The notes under the pieces were generated by a model. The model searched no databases. It was not told the DNA's origin and worked only from the letters and a program-made list of their open reading frames with translations. Both the position numbers and the translations under genes were made by a program. Shown here one piece after another: positions 7,911 to 16,189 of a DNA stretch of 39,824 nt. This DNA is from DASWIP01 sp036397635 (lineage in GTDB: Bacteria; Actinomycetota; AC-67): contig DASWIP010000130.1 in NCBI GenBank assembly GCA_036397635.1, positions 1-39,824 on the forward strand. The letters are read 5' to 3'. The stretch's first letter is position 1, and every line of letters starts with the position of its first letter.

Positions 7911-8675
7911 ATGAGGCCGGCGATGTCGTCGCGCGCCACAGTGCTGGCTGCGGTGCTCGTGACCACGGCGCTGGCGCTCGGCGCGCTGCTCGGCGCCACG
8001 ATCGCCGGTGACAACGCCGACCCACCCGCGAACGACGCGGCGTTCGCGCAGGCGACGGAGAAGGCAGCCCGCTTGGAAGCCGAGCGGAACCGGCTGCGGC
8101 AGGAGCGCAATCAGCTCGAGGCGCGGCTGGCGGCCGGCAACGGGCCGCAGGCCTGCCCCGACGAGTTCGTCTCGACGGGAACCCTTCTGCGGCTTTACTC
8201 GGTCGATTACCCCTGCGCGTGGCACGTGCTGTTCGACCCGACGGCGCCGGTGACCGCGGAGGACCGGCCGGGACTGCGCGCGGAGGTGCTGCTGGTGTCG
8301 GGCCTGCCCATCTCGCTCGCGCCGGGTGGCGGCCCCGCGGGCGACCTGGAGTTGGTGGACTGGACCGACGACCCCAACGACGATCAGGATGCATTACCGC
8401 CGCTGACGGAGTGGCTGGACGAGGAGCGCGCGCGGTTCACCACGCTGCAGTCCGACGACCAGTTCGAAGCAGGCGACGGTCTGACGGTGCATCGCCTGGT
8501 CGGCGTGCAAGAGATCTTCGACGAACCTTCCACCGTGCACGTGTTGCTGTGGCGTTACGACGACGCGATCGGTGGGACGCGGCACATCGCGCGCGCGTTC
8601 GCGCTCGAGCCGAGCGCGCGCGCGGCAACCGCGCTCGAACGGCTCGCACGCTCGTTCCGCGCGCGCCAGCCGTAA
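7911..8675 (+). CDS. Membrane-anchored coiled-coil protein, unknown
   Basis: 254 residues. An N-terminal hydrophobic helix (about 8-32) that may be a membrane anchor or uncleaved signal is followed by a coiled coil (about 43-75, ARLEAERNRLRQERNQLEAR) and an extracytoplasmic domain (82-254) with Cys82 and Cys102, rich in acidic residues and beta-type segments (TVHVLLWRYDD). No family recognised. The ATG at 7911 has GGGGGG 4 nt upstream. It is convergent with the trp membrane gene and stands alone on the plus strand. Codon use and GC match the core genome, unlike the patch to its left. Confidence 0.8.
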   Translation: MRPAMSSRATVLAAVLVTTALALGALLGATIAGDNADPPANDAAFAQATEKAARLEAERNRLRQERNQLEARLAAGNGPQACPDEFVSTGTLLRLYSVDYPCAWHVLFDPTAPVTAEDRPGLRAEVLLVSGLPISLAPGGGPAGDLELVDWTDDPNDDQDALPPLTEWLDEERARFTTLQSDDQFEAGDGLTVHRLVGVQEIFDEPSTVHVLLWRYDDAIGGTRHIARAFALEPSARAATALERLARSFRARQP

Positions 8676-8729
8676 GCGTCCCGGCCGAAGGCGATGATCG
8701 GGTGACGAATCTGATCCTGCTATAGCCCT

Positions 8730-9245
8730 TCAGTCCGGCGCGCGCTCGGGCATCCGAACCTCGCCGACGCTCGACGCCACCGGCAGGCCCCACCCCGCGC
8801 CCACGGCGACGATCGCGGCGCCGACGATGGTCACGATGCGACCGGCGGCGGACACGACGGTCGGCTCACCGACCCCCGCGGTCGGCGGAGGCAGAGCGGC
8901 TGCGATCGCGTCGGCGGCTCCGGCCATCAGCGCGAGCACGATCAACCCGAGCGCGCCGAGCATCGAGACCGCCAGGGCGACCGGGCGCGCGCGCCGGCCG
9001 GCGAGTAGCGCCAACACGGCGGCCAGCCCGACCAGCACCGCGAGCGCGGGGAGCCCCGCGCCCAGATCTGCGCCGGTGATGGCCGCGGTCTCCTCGGGGA
9101 AGGGCACGGTCCCGAACTCGGGGACCTCGATGATCCGGCCTTCCCATCTGACGGTGAACCAGCGGACGATCACACCGATCAACGCGGTCATCGCGCCGAC
9201 GATGGCCGCGATCTGCGCGGCGCGGAGCCGGTGGCCGACGCTCAC
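8730..9245 (-). CDS. Trp-region conserved membrane protein (Trp_oprn_chp family)
   Basis: 171 residues with four predicted TM helices (about 11-29, 65-85, 88-110, 135-155) and an extracytoplasmic loop (30-60) after RWFTVRW. Proteins of this type sit between trpE and trpC in many actinobacteria (TIGR02234/PF09534 as I recall); assignment rests on topology and position. The function is unknown; a transport or regulatory role in tryptophan metabolism has been supposed. The GTG start overlaps the trpE stop by 4 bp (GTGA), so translation is coupled. It is the last gene of the his-trp operon here, because trpC has been separated. Confidence 0.85.
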   Translation of the reverse strand: MSVGHRLRAAQIAAIVGAMTALIGVIVRWFTVRWEGRIIEVPEFGTVPFPEETAAITGADLGAGLPALAVLVGLAAVLALLAGRRARPVALAVSMLGALGLIVLALMAGAADAIAAALPPPTAGVGEPTVVSAAGRIVTIVGAAIVAVGAGWGLPVASSVGEVRMPERAPD

Positions 9246-10738
9246 GACCCTTCGGTGAGCGCCTCGGCTGCGCGCACCGCGGTGAAGAACGCGCGCGCCT
9301 TGTCGCGCGTCTCCTGCTCCTCCCGCTCGGGCACCGAATCGGCCACGATGCCTGCGCCGGCCTGCAGGATCGCCTTGCCGTCGCGCAGGTAGCCGGTCCG
9401 CAACGCGATGCAGGTATCCAGGTTGCCCGAGAAGTCGAAGTACCCAACGGCGCCGGCGTAGGGGCCGCGCCTTGTCGGCTCGAGTGCGTCGATGATCTCC
9501 ATCGCGCGGATCTTCGGCGCGCCGCTGACGGTGCCGGCGGGGAACGAGGCCTTGAGCGCGTCGAACGCGGTCCGACCTTCCGCCAGCTCGCCGCGCACGC
9601 TGGAGACGATGTGCATGACGTGTGAGTACCGCTCGATCTGCATCAGCTCATCGACCTCGACGGTGCCGGGCGTGCAGACGCGGCCGAGGTCGTTGCGCGC
9701 GAGGTCGACCAGCATCACGTGCTCGGCGCGCTCCTTCTCGTCGGCGAGCAGCTCGGCGGCCAGCTTCGCGTCCTCCTCGGGGCTCGCACCGCGCGGCCGG
9801 GTCCCGGCGATCGGTCGGATCGTCGCCTCGCGGCCGAACACGCGCAGATGCGGCTCGGGCGACGAGCCGACGATAGCGACACCCGGGAAGCGCAGGAAGA
9901 ACATGTATGGGCTCGGGTTGATCAGGCGCAGCACCCGATACACGTCGAACGGGTCGGCGGTCGTGTCGCATTCGAACCGCTGCGAGGGCACGACCTGGAA
10001 GATCTCGCCGTCGGCGATCGCGTCCTTGGCGCGCGCGACCTTCTCTCGGAACTCTTCCGCGGACATGTTCGAACGCAACCCGTCGACGGCGGCGTCCAGG
10101 CGCGGAGCCTCGAGCCGGCTCGGGCCGGTCGCGTCGCGCAGTCGCGCGATCAGCGCCTCGGCCGCCGCGACCGCGTCGTCGTACTGAGCGGCCGGATCGT
10201 CACCGATCACGACGTTGGAGATCACGGTCATGCGCTGCCGGAGATGATCGAACACGAGCAGCTGGCCGGTGAACAGCAGCCACAGCTCGGGCAGGCCGAG
10301 ATCGTCGGTGGTCGTCTGGGGGAGCTGCTCGATGTAACGAACCGCGTCGTAGCCGATGTAGCCCACCGCGCCGCCGTGCAAAGGAGGCAGGCCCGGCAGG
10401 TCGGGCGCGCGGTACGCGCCGAGCGCGCGCTCCAACGCCGTCAACGGATCCGGCGCGCCGGCCGCATCGGCGGGCGCCGCGCCCTCGAAGGACACAGCGC
10501 CGTCGCGCGAGGTCATGACGCTGAACGGGTTCACGCCGATGAACGAGTACCGACCCCAGCGTTCACCGTGTTCGACGGACTCGAGCAGGAACGAGAACGT
10601 CTCCGCCCCGAGCTTGCGGTACACCCCCACGGGTGTCTCGAGATCCCCGAGCACCTCGCGCCACACGGGGACGAGCGTGTGCCCGGCGGCGAGCCGCACG
10701 AACTCCGCGCGCGACGGCGAATAATCAGGCATGGTCAT
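9242..10738 (-). CDS. trpE: Anthranilate synthase component I TrpE
   Basis: TrpE makes anthranilate from chorismate and ammonia (supplied by a TrpG subunit not in this window). 498 residues, full length. The N-terminal domain holds the tryptophan feedback motif LLES (51-54), so the enzyme is probably inhibited by Trp. The chorismate-binding domain shows PSPYMFFLRFPG, the GSSPE and RPIAGTRPRG motifs, DEKERAEHVMLVDLARND and the glycine-rich FPAGTVSGAPK. The ATG at 10738 overlaps hisI by 14 bp; an ATG at 10732 would overlap by 8 bp and is equally possible. It lies between hisI and the trp membrane gene, so histidine and tryptophan genes share one transcript. Confidence 0.97.
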   Translation of the reverse strand: MTMPDYSPSRAEFVRLAAGHTLVPVWREVLGDLETPVGVYRKLGAETFSFLLESVEHGERWGRYSFIGVNPFSVMTSRDGAVSFEGAAPADAAGAPDPLTALERALGAYRAPDLPGLPPLHGGAVGYIGYDAVRYIEQLPQTTTDDLGLPELWLLFTGQLLVFDHLRQRMTVISNVVIGDDPAAQYDDAVAAAEALIARLRDATGPSRLEAPRLDAAVDGLRSNMSAEEFREKVARAKDAIADGEIFQVVPSQRFECDTTADPFDVYRVLRLINPSPYMFFLRFPGVAIVGSSPEPHLRVFGREATIRPIAGTRPRGASPEEDAKLAAELLADEKERAEHVMLVDLARNDLGRVCTPGTVEVDELMQIERYSHVMHIVSSVRGELAEGRTAFDALKASFPAGTVSGAPKIRAMEIIDALEPTRRGPYAGAVGYFDFSGNLDTCIALRTGYLRDGKAILQAGAGIVADSVPEREEQETRDKARAFFTAVRAAEALTEGS

Positions 10739-11051
10739 CGCCGATCACGCGGAAGAAGCAGGTGCGTTCGCCCGTGTGGCACGCGGGCCCGGCAGCATCG
10801 ACCTTGACGAGCAGCGTGTCGCCGTCGCAGTCGTACAGGACCTCCTTGACGTGCTGGAGGTTGCCCGAGGTCGCCCCCTTGTTCCAGAACTCTTGACGGG
10901 AACGGCTCCAGAACCACGTCGTGGCGCTGTCCAGCGTCCGCTGGAGCGACTCGGCGTTCATCCACGCGACCATGAGCACCTCGCCGGTGTCGTGCTGCTG
11001 CACCACCGCCGGGATCAAGCCCTTGTCGTCGTACTTCAGCTCGGCGTTCAT
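10725..11051 (-). CDS. hisI: Phosphoribosyl-AMP cyclohydrolase HisI
   Basis: Opens the purine ring of PR-AMP, the third step of histidine synthesis. 108 residues, the single-domain form without the HisE pyrophosphohydrolase domain found in enterobacterial fusions. Metal sites are visible: CDGDTLLVKVD (Cys75, Asp76, Asp78, and Asp85), with zinc ligands Cys91 (ACHTG) and Cys98 (TCF). The ATG overlaps the stop of the methyltransferase gene by 4 bp (ATGA). HisE and HisG are not in the window. Confidence 0.96.
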   Translation of the reverse strand: MNAELKYDDKGLIPAVVQQHDTGEVLMVAWMNAESLQRTLDSATTWFWSRSRQEFWNKGATSGNLQHVKEVLYDCDGDTLLVKVDAAGPACHTGERTCFFRVIGDDHA

Positions 11052-11809
11052 GGCTTCCTCGCGACCCAGATCATCTCGCGGCTTTCCTCGGTGAGGGGCC
11101 GTTCATCGAACCAACCATATAGCGCCTCGATCTCGAAGCCCGCGCGCGCCAGCAGATGCTCCATCTCGCGGGGATAGATCAGGCAGGCCTCGAGATCGGC
11201 GCTATGCGCCTCGACGGCCGTACCGTTCTCACGGACCTCGCAGATCGCGCGCAGATGCATGAGCTGTGTCGTCAGCTCGTAGGTCGGCTCCCCCACCAGC
11301 ACGCACCGTCTGCCGTACTGGTCGATGAACTCGCCTTGCTCCTCGCCCTTCCCATGGCGACGCGCCATCACGACCGGATCCGGGATGAAGAGGTTCAGCG
11401 CCAGTCGCCCGTTCGACATCAGCGAGCGATGGATGTTGTAGAGGGTTTCGAGCTGTTCGTCCACCGTGGTCAAGTGGATGAACGAGCGGAACGGGATGAT
11501 GACCAACTCGACCGGCCGTTCAGCGACGAAGGTCTGCATCGGCGAGTGGACCCATGTGATGCGCTCCTCGACACCCGCCGCCGCGGCTTTGCGCCGTCCC
11601 AGCTCGATCATCGCGGAAGAGGCATCGACGGCGATCACGTCGCGGCCGGCCTCCGCGATGGGGATACTCACCCGGCCGGTACCGGCGCCGAGTTCGACGA
11701 TCGGCCCCGAAGTCTCGAGCGCGCGACGGACGTAGAAGTCGATGTCCTCGGTCATCTGCGCCGACCAGGCGTCGTAGAAGGGCGCGAAACGGGCGTAGGG
11801 GTCGGTCAT
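11048..11809 (-). CDS. Class I SAM-dependent methyltransferase in the his operon
   Basis: 253 residues. A Rossmann methyltransferase: motif I VELGAGTGR (38-46), motif II VDAS (61-64), a motif near WVHSPMQTF, strand VELVIIPFRSF, and a C-terminal half with LEACLIYPREMEHLLARAGFE typical of small-molecule methyltransferases. The start at ATG 11809 overlaps hisF by 4 bp (ATGA), and the stop overlaps hisI by 4 bp, so it is fully embedded in the operon. No histidine-pathway step needs a methyltransferase; substrate unknown. A role such as histidine or tryptophan derivative methylation is only a guess from position. Confidence 0.88.
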   Translation of the reverse strand: MTDPYARFAPFYDAWSAQMTEDIDFYVRRALETSGPIVELGAGTGRVSIPIAEAGRDVIAVDASSAMIELGRRKAAAAGVEERITWVHSPMQTFVAERPVELVIIPFRSFIHLTTVDEQLETLYNIHRSLMSNGRLALNLFIPDPVVMARRHGKGEEQGEFIDQYGRRCVLVGEPTYELTTQLMHLRAICEVRENGTAVEAHSADLEACLIYPREMEHLLARAGFEIEALYGWFDERPLTEESREMIWVARKP

Positions 11810-12567
11810 CGCATCGCGACGCCGCGCGCGCGGCACCGCTGCTTCACCTCGGCGATACGCATCTCGCCGAAGTGGAACACGCTCGCCGCAAGCGCCGCGT
11901 CGGCTTCTCCCTCGAGCAGCGCGTCGGCGAAGTGATCCGGCGTTCCCGCGCCGCCGCTCGCGATCACCGGCACCGGCACCGACTCCGAGACCGCGCGCGT
12001 CAGCGAGAGGTCATAGCCGTCCTTGGTGCCGTCGCGATCCATGCTGGTGAGCAAAACCTCGCCGGCGCCGAGATCCTTCGTGCAGCGCACCGCCCACTCG
12101 ACCGCATCGATCCCGGTGGGTGTCCGCCCGCCCTCGATCACGACCTCCCAGCCATCGCCGTCCGCGCGCGCGCGGGCGTCGATGGCGATCACGATGCACT
12201 GCGAGCCGAACGCGCGCGTCGCGTCGGCGAGCATGCCGGGATCCCTGACGGCGGCTGTGTTGATCGCGACCTTGTCGGCGCCGGCGCGAAGCAGCCGCTG
12301 CACGTCCTCGACGGCCCGCACGCCGCCACCGACGGTCAGGGGGATGAAGACCTGCTCGGCGGTCTGCCGGACCACCTCGTAGGTGGTTTCGCGCTGCTCG
12401 ACCGACGCGGTGATGTCGAGGAAGACCAGCTCGTCGGCGCCCTCGGCATCGTAGACGCGCGCCATCTCGACCGGATCGCCGGCATCACGGATGTCGATGA
12501 ACCTGATGCCCTTCACGACTCGGCCGGCGTCCACGTCCAGGCACGGGATGATCCGCTTGGCGAGCAT
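11806..12567 (-). CDS. hisF: Imidazole glycerol phosphate synthase cyclase subunit HisF
   Basis: With HisH, converts PRFAR and glutamine-derived ammonia to IGP and AICAR. 253 residues, the normal length. The half-barrel repeats are clear: CLDV with catalytic Asp11, and IAIDAR with Asp130; phosphate-binding loops GGGVR (80-84) and ASGGAG follow. The ATG at 12567 shares one base with the stop of the cupredoxin gene (TGATG), a translational-coupling junction. Its partner HisH is encoded 1.3 kb upstream in the same operon. Confidence 0.98.
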   Translation of the reverse strand: MLAKRIIPCLDVDAGRVVKGIRFIDIRDAGDPVEMARVYDAEGADELVFLDITASVEQRETTYEVVRQTAEQVFIPLTVGGGVRAVEDVQRLLRAGADKVAINTAAVRDPGMLADATRAFGSQCIVIAIDARARADGDGWEVVIEGGRTPTGIDAVEWAVRCTKDLGAGEVLLTSMDRDGTKDGYDLSLTRAVSESVPVPVIASGGAGTPDHFADALLEGEADAALAASVFHFGEMRIAEVKQRCRARGVAMR

Positions 12568-13079
12568 CAGCCGAACCGTTCCGGGTACACGATCCGCTCG
12601 TATCGCGAGAGATACACCCCGAGCGCGACGATGCTCAGGGCGAGCAGCGCGAAAGCCGCGGGGGGCAACGACCCCGAGCCGGTGGTCGCGAGCGCGCGCG
12701 CGGGGGTATCGGCGTCGGCAGCGTCTCCGCCCGAGATCCCGTCCTGCACGAACAGCACGCCCGACATGCCCTCGCCGTCGGGTCCGCCGTGGATGGTGCA
12801 GTGGTAACGGATGGTGCCGGCGGGGAGGGACTCCACGTCGAAGGGGTCGCCGGGTTCGAGCGTGCCGGAGTCGAACGAGCCGTCGTCTGCGGTCACGGTG
12901 TGATCGATGGCGCCGTCGTTGGTCCAGGTCACCGTATCGGCAGTGCCGACCTCGAGTCCCTCCGGATCGAACGAGTTATCGACGATGCCGATCGCCTCGT
13001 TCGCGGCCGACGCCGGTGCCGCAACACCCAGCATCGGGACCAGCGCGGCGACCATGACGATCCAGCGCCTGATGTCCAT
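12567..13079 (-). CDS. Membrane-anchored cupredoxin (plastocyanin-like)
   Basis: 170 residues with a Sec signal peptide (1-25, ASA-ANEA), a cupredoxin domain (about 28-113) and a C-terminal TM helix (about 140-158) followed by a basic tail, so it is anchored on the outer face of the membrane. Type 1 copper ligands are all visible: His60 (DHTV), Cys94, His97 (YHCTIHG) and Met105. It is likely an electron carrier or copper-binding protein. It lies between hisA and hisF and is coupled to hisF by a 1-base overlap, an unusual place for such a gene. A possible internal promoter precedes it. Confidence 0.88.
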   Translation of the reverse strand: MDIRRWIVMVAALVPMLGVAAPASAANEAIGIVDNSFDPEGLEVGTADTVTWTNDGAIDHTVTADDGSFDSGTLEPGDPFDVESLPAGTIRYHCTIHGGPDGEGMSGVLFVQDGISGGDAADADTPARALATTGSGSLPPAAFALLALSIVALGVYLSRYERIVYPERFG

Positions 13080-13106
13080 GACGTCCCCCGTCGTGGTCTC
13101 GCACCG

Positions 13107-13115
13107 AGGATAGCA
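13107..13115 (-). promoter_or_regulatory. Candidate extended -10 before the cupredoxin gene
   Basis: TGC-TATCCT on the minus strand, about 27 nt before the ATG at 13079, within the 105-bp gap after hisA. This is the only sizeable gap in the his-trp operon. No clear -35. It could drive cupredoxin-hisF-methyltransferase-hisI-trpE separately. Confidence 0.4.
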
Positions 13116-13184
13116 GGGGCGGCCGCGCGGCCCGCCGGATTCATCGAACGACTGCGCGGCTCCAGCGGCGCGAGCGCCTCGGCT

Positions 13185-13895
13185 TCAGCCAGCGGCCGCG
13201 AGGGCGTCGGGCAGCGTGAACGCGCCCGCGTACAGCGCCTTGCCGACGATGCACGCCTCAGCGCCGGTCGCCGCGACCGCGCGCAGGTCCTCCAGCGAGG
13301 AGACGCCGCCGCTCGCCACCACCGACGCGGACGTGCGTTCGATGACGCGCCGCAGCAGATCCGTGTTGGGGCCCTCCAGCATGCCGTCTTTGGCCACGTC
13401 GGTGACCACGAACCGTGCCACCCCCGCGGCGCCGAGACGATCCAGTGTCTCCCACAGGTCTCCGGCATCCTCGGTCCAGCCGCGCGCCTGCAAGCGATCG
13501 CCGCGCGCGTCCAGCCCGACGGCCACTTCGTTCCCGAAACGTCCCACCGCGTCTGCAACGAATCCAGGGTCGAGCAGCGCCTGGGTTCCGACCACCACGC
13601 GCGCGGCTCCAGCGGAGACGGCGGCCTGGATGGCCTCGAGCGAGCGGATGCCGCCCGAGGCCTGCACCGGGATGCTCACCGACGCGATCACCCCGGCGAC
13701 CACCTCGCGGTTGCGCGGCTCACCCTCCAGGGCCGCGTCGAGGTCGACCACATGGAGCCATTCGGCGCCCTCGGCCTCGTAGGCGCGGGCGACCTCGGCC
13801 GGCTCCTCGTCGTAGACGGTCTCCTGAGCGAAGTCGCCCTGCACCAGCCGGACGCATCGTCCGCCGCGGATGTCGATCGCCGGCAGCAGGATCAC
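13185..13895 (-). CDS. hisA: Phosphoribosylformimino-AICAR-phosphate isomerase HisA
   Basis: Amadori isomerisation of ProFAR to PRFAR, fourth step of histidine synthesis. 236 residues. Catalytic Asp8 (LLPAIDIR) and the second Asp in VVTDVAKDGM are present, with phosphate loops ASGGIRS and ASGGVSS. I see no certain sign of the dual-specificity PriA form; since no trpF is in the window this stays open. The GTG start at 13895 overlaps the hisH stop by 4 bp (GTGA). The frame is open further upstream, but that part is only shadow of hisH. Confidence 0.96.
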   Translation of the reverse strand: MILLPAIDIRGGRCVRLVQGDFAQETVYDEEPAEVARAYEAEGAEWLHVVDLDAALEGEPRNREVVAGVIASVSIPVQASGGIRSLEAIQAAVSAGAARVVVGTQALLDPGFVADAVGRFGNEVAVGLDARGDRLQARGWTEDAGDLWETLDRLGAAGVARFVVTDVAKDGMLEGPNTDLLRRVIERTSASVVASGGVSSLEDLRAVAATGAEACIVGKALYAGAFTLPDALAAAG

Positions 13896-14488
13896 GTGAT
13901 CGCGCGCAGGAAGTTCGCGAGCAGCGCCGCGCCGGCCTCCCCGCTCTTCTCGGGATGGAACTGGGTGGCGTAGATGTTCTCGCGCTCGACCGCGCAACAG
14001 AACGTGCGCTCGTATTCGGTCGTCGCCGCCACGACCGATCCGTCGGCCGGCGCGGGATAGTAGGAGTGCACGAAGTAGAAGCGCGTGCCGGGATCGATGC
14101 CGTCGAACAGCCGCGCGCCGGCCCGCGGCTCCACCTCGTTCCAGCCGATGTGCGGCACCTTCACGCTGCCGCTGAAACGGACGACGTCGCCGGCGCAGAC
14201 GCCCATCCCCTTCTCGGACGACTCCTCGGAGCGCTCGAACAGCACCTGCAGGCCGAGGCAGATCCCGAGGTACGAACGACCCTGCTCGATCCACGATCGC
14301 ACCGCCTCCAGCCGCGCTCCCAGGTTGACCACGCACGAACCGAACGCGCCCTGCCCCGGAACCACCAAGGCGTCCGCGCGCCCGTCCACTTCGGCGGCGA
14401 CCTCGACGACGGCCCCGGCGCGCTCGAGCGCCTTGGCGACCGAGCGCAGATTGCCCATCCCGAAGTCCAGGACGGTGACCGCGGTCAC
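13892..14488 (-). CDS. hisH: Imidazole glycerol phosphate synthase glutaminase subunit HisH
   Basis: Class I glutamine amidotransferase that feeds ammonia to HisF. 198 residues. Nucleophile Cys77 in GICLGLQ, and His178/Glu180 in QFHPEKSG complete the triad; the N-terminal LDFGMGNLRSV and PGQGAFG motifs are typical. The GTG start overlaps the hisB stop (GTGA). The longer open frame upstream overlaps hisB and is not part of the gene. Confidence 0.96.
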   Translation of the reverse strand: MTAVTVLDFGMGNLRSVAKALERAGAVVEVAAEVDGRADALVVPGQGAFGSCVVNLGARLEAVRSWIEQGRSYLGICLGLQVLFERSEESSEKGMGVCAGDVVRFSGSVKVPHIGWNEVEPRAGARLFDGIDPGTRFYFVHSYYPAPADGSVVAATTEYERTFCCAVERENIYATQFHPEKSGEAGAALLANFLRAIT

Positions 14489-15129
14489 AGACGTCCCTTC
14501 GTGCTGGGAACGCCGCCGCGCGCGGGCGCGGTCGCGGCGCCGAGCGCGCGAGCGAGCGCCTTGAACGCCGCCTCGACGATGTGGTGCGGGTTCTTGCCCG
14601 CAAGCATGCGCACATGGATCGTGGCGCCCGCGGCCTGCGCGAGCGCGCGCACGAACTCCTCGGCCAGCCTGGTGTCGAACGCGCCGATCGTCTTCGCCTT
14701 CGCGTCGACGTCCCACGCGAGGTACGGGCGCGCCGACAGATCCAGCGCGACCTGTATCAGCGCCTCGTCCAGCGGCACGAGCGCGTTGCCGAACCGCGCG
14801 ATACCGCTCTTGTCCCCCAGCGCCTCGACCAGCGCCTCGCCGATCGCGAGCCCGGTGTCCTCGACCGTGTGGTGCGCGTCGACCTCGAGATCGCCCTTCG
14901 CGCGCACGGTCAGGTCGTAGCCGCCGTGCTTGCCGAGCTGCTCGAGCATGTGATCGAAGAACGGGATCCCCGTCGAGGCCTTCGCGGCGCCGGCGCCGTC
15001 GAGCACCAGCTTGACGCGGACGTCGACCTCCTTGGTCTTGCGCGTCACCTCCGCGCGCCGCGCCGGGTGCCGGACCGCCCGCTTCGCCGGCGTGCGCCGC
15101 TTCGGTTGCGTGGGCTTGCGCTCAGCCAT
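14485..15129 (-). CDS. hisB: Imidazoleglycerol-phosphate dehydratase HisB
   Basis: Dehydrates IGP to imidazole acetol phosphate. 214 residues, the monofunctional form. Metal-binding motifs FFDHMLEQLGKHGG, DAHHTVEDTG and PHHIVEAAFKA are present. The first 27 or so residues form a Lys/Arg/Pro-rich extension (KPTQPKRRTPAKRA) that the family usually lacks; the conserved part begins near VTRKTKEVDV. The start at 15129 is supported by an 8-bp overlap with the hisC stop (ATGGCTGA). An alternative start near the conserved domain would leave a gap of about 80 bp in an otherwise gapless stretch. Confidence 0.95.
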   Translation of the reverse strand: MAERKPTQPKRRTPAKRAVRHPARRAEVTRKTKEVDVRVKLVLDGAGAAKASTGIPFFDHMLEQLGKHGGYDLTVRAKGDLEVDAHHTVEDTGLAIGEALVEALGDKSGIARFGNALVPLDEALIQVALDLSARPYLAWDVDAKAKTIGAFDTRLAEEFVRALAQAAGATIHVRMLAGKNPHHIVEAAFKALARALGAATAPARGGVPSTKGRL

Positions 15130-16189
15130 CTGCGAGCACGCTCCTCATGGTCTCGACGAACGTCAGGTTCTGATCGGCGGTGCCGACCGTGATACGGAGC
15201 GCGCGCGGGATCATCTCCGAGAAGTCGCGGACGAGGACGCCCGCATCCGCCAGCGCGCGCCACAGCCGCGCGCCTTCCCACGGCGTCCTGCACAGCAAGA
15301 AGTTCGCGTCCGACACGAACACCTCGACGCCGGGGACGCGCTCGAGCTCTTTGGCCAAGCGGTCACGCTCGGCGATGATCTCACCGATCTGGCCCAGGAT
15401 CTGCTGTTGATGACGCAGTGCCACTTCTCCCGCCGCCTGCGTGAGCGACGACAGGTGATAGGGCAGCCGCACGATCTGCATCGCCTCGACCAACCACGGG
15501 TGCGCGAGCGCGTAGCCGATCCGGGCGCCGGCGAGCCGCCACGATTTCGAGAACGAACGCACCACCACCAGCCGCGGGTGCTGCTCGAGCAGCGCGACCG
15601 CGCTCTCGCCGCCGAACTCGCCGTAAGCCTCATCGACCACGACCAGCCCCGGCCCCGCGTCCAGCGCCGCGGCCACCACGGCGGGAGGATGCGCGTTGCC
15701 GGTCGGGTTGTTCGGCGAGCAGATCATCGTGATCGCCGGCGGCTCGAACGACACGCCCCAAGCGACCGTCTCGGCGTCCAGCGTCCACGGCTCGGGCACG
15801 TCCTTGGACGCGACCTCGGTGGCGGTGACGCGGGCGATGTGCTCGTACATGGCATAGGTCGGCCGGAAGAGCACCAGCCGTCGGCCGGCGCCGCCGAAGG
15901 TCAGCAGCAGGGTCTGCAGGATCTCGTTGGAACCGTTGGCGACCCACACCCCCTCGGGGTCCCAGCCGTGCCGAGCCGCGAGCGCAGCGCGCAGCGCGCG
16001 CGCGTCGCGATCCGGGTACCGGTTGAGGTCCAGCGACGCGACGCGCGCGCTCAGCTCCTCCAGGTATCCCTTGGGCGGCGGCCACGGCGACTCGTTGGTG
16101 TTGAGCCGGACCGGCGCGTCGGCTTGCGGCGCGCGATACGGCCGGACCTCGCGCAGGTCGTCGCGCACCTCGAACGGCCGACCGGTCAC
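15122..16189 (-). CDS. hisC: Histidinol-phosphate aminotransferase HisC
   Basis: PLP-dependent aminotransferase (class II fold) making histidinol phosphate. 355 residues, normal length. Motifs seen: LNTNESPWPPP, NGSNEIL, SPNNPTG, VVDEAYGEF, and the PLP Lys in RSFSKSWRLAGARIGY. The GTG start overlaps hisD by 4 bp (GTGA). Second gene of the his operon. Confidence 0.97.
   Translation of the reverse strand: MTGRPFEVRDDLREVRPYRAPQADAPVRLNTNESPWPPPKGYLEELSARVASLDLNRYPDRDARALRAALAARHGWDPEGVWVANGSNEILQTLLLTFGGAGRRLVLFRPTYAMYEHIARVTATEVASKDVPEPWTLDAETVAWGVSFEPPAITMICSPNNPTGNAHPPAVVAAALDAGPGLVVVDEAYGEFGGESAVALLEQHPRLVVVRSFSKSWRLAGARIGYALAHPWLVEAMQIVRLPYHLSSLTQAAGEVALRHQQQILGQIGEIIAERDRLAKELERVPGVEVFVSDANFLLCRTPWEGARLWRALADAGVLVRDFSEMIPRALRITVGTADQNLTFVETMRSVLADG

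Noticed and set aside
7889..7914. tRNA 3'-end look-alike (TTCGAGTCC followed by GGGGGGACCA)
   Set aside because: The bases before the loop do not pair as a T-stem and no matching acceptor 5' strand lies upstream; the G-run is the ribosome binding site of the 7911 gene.
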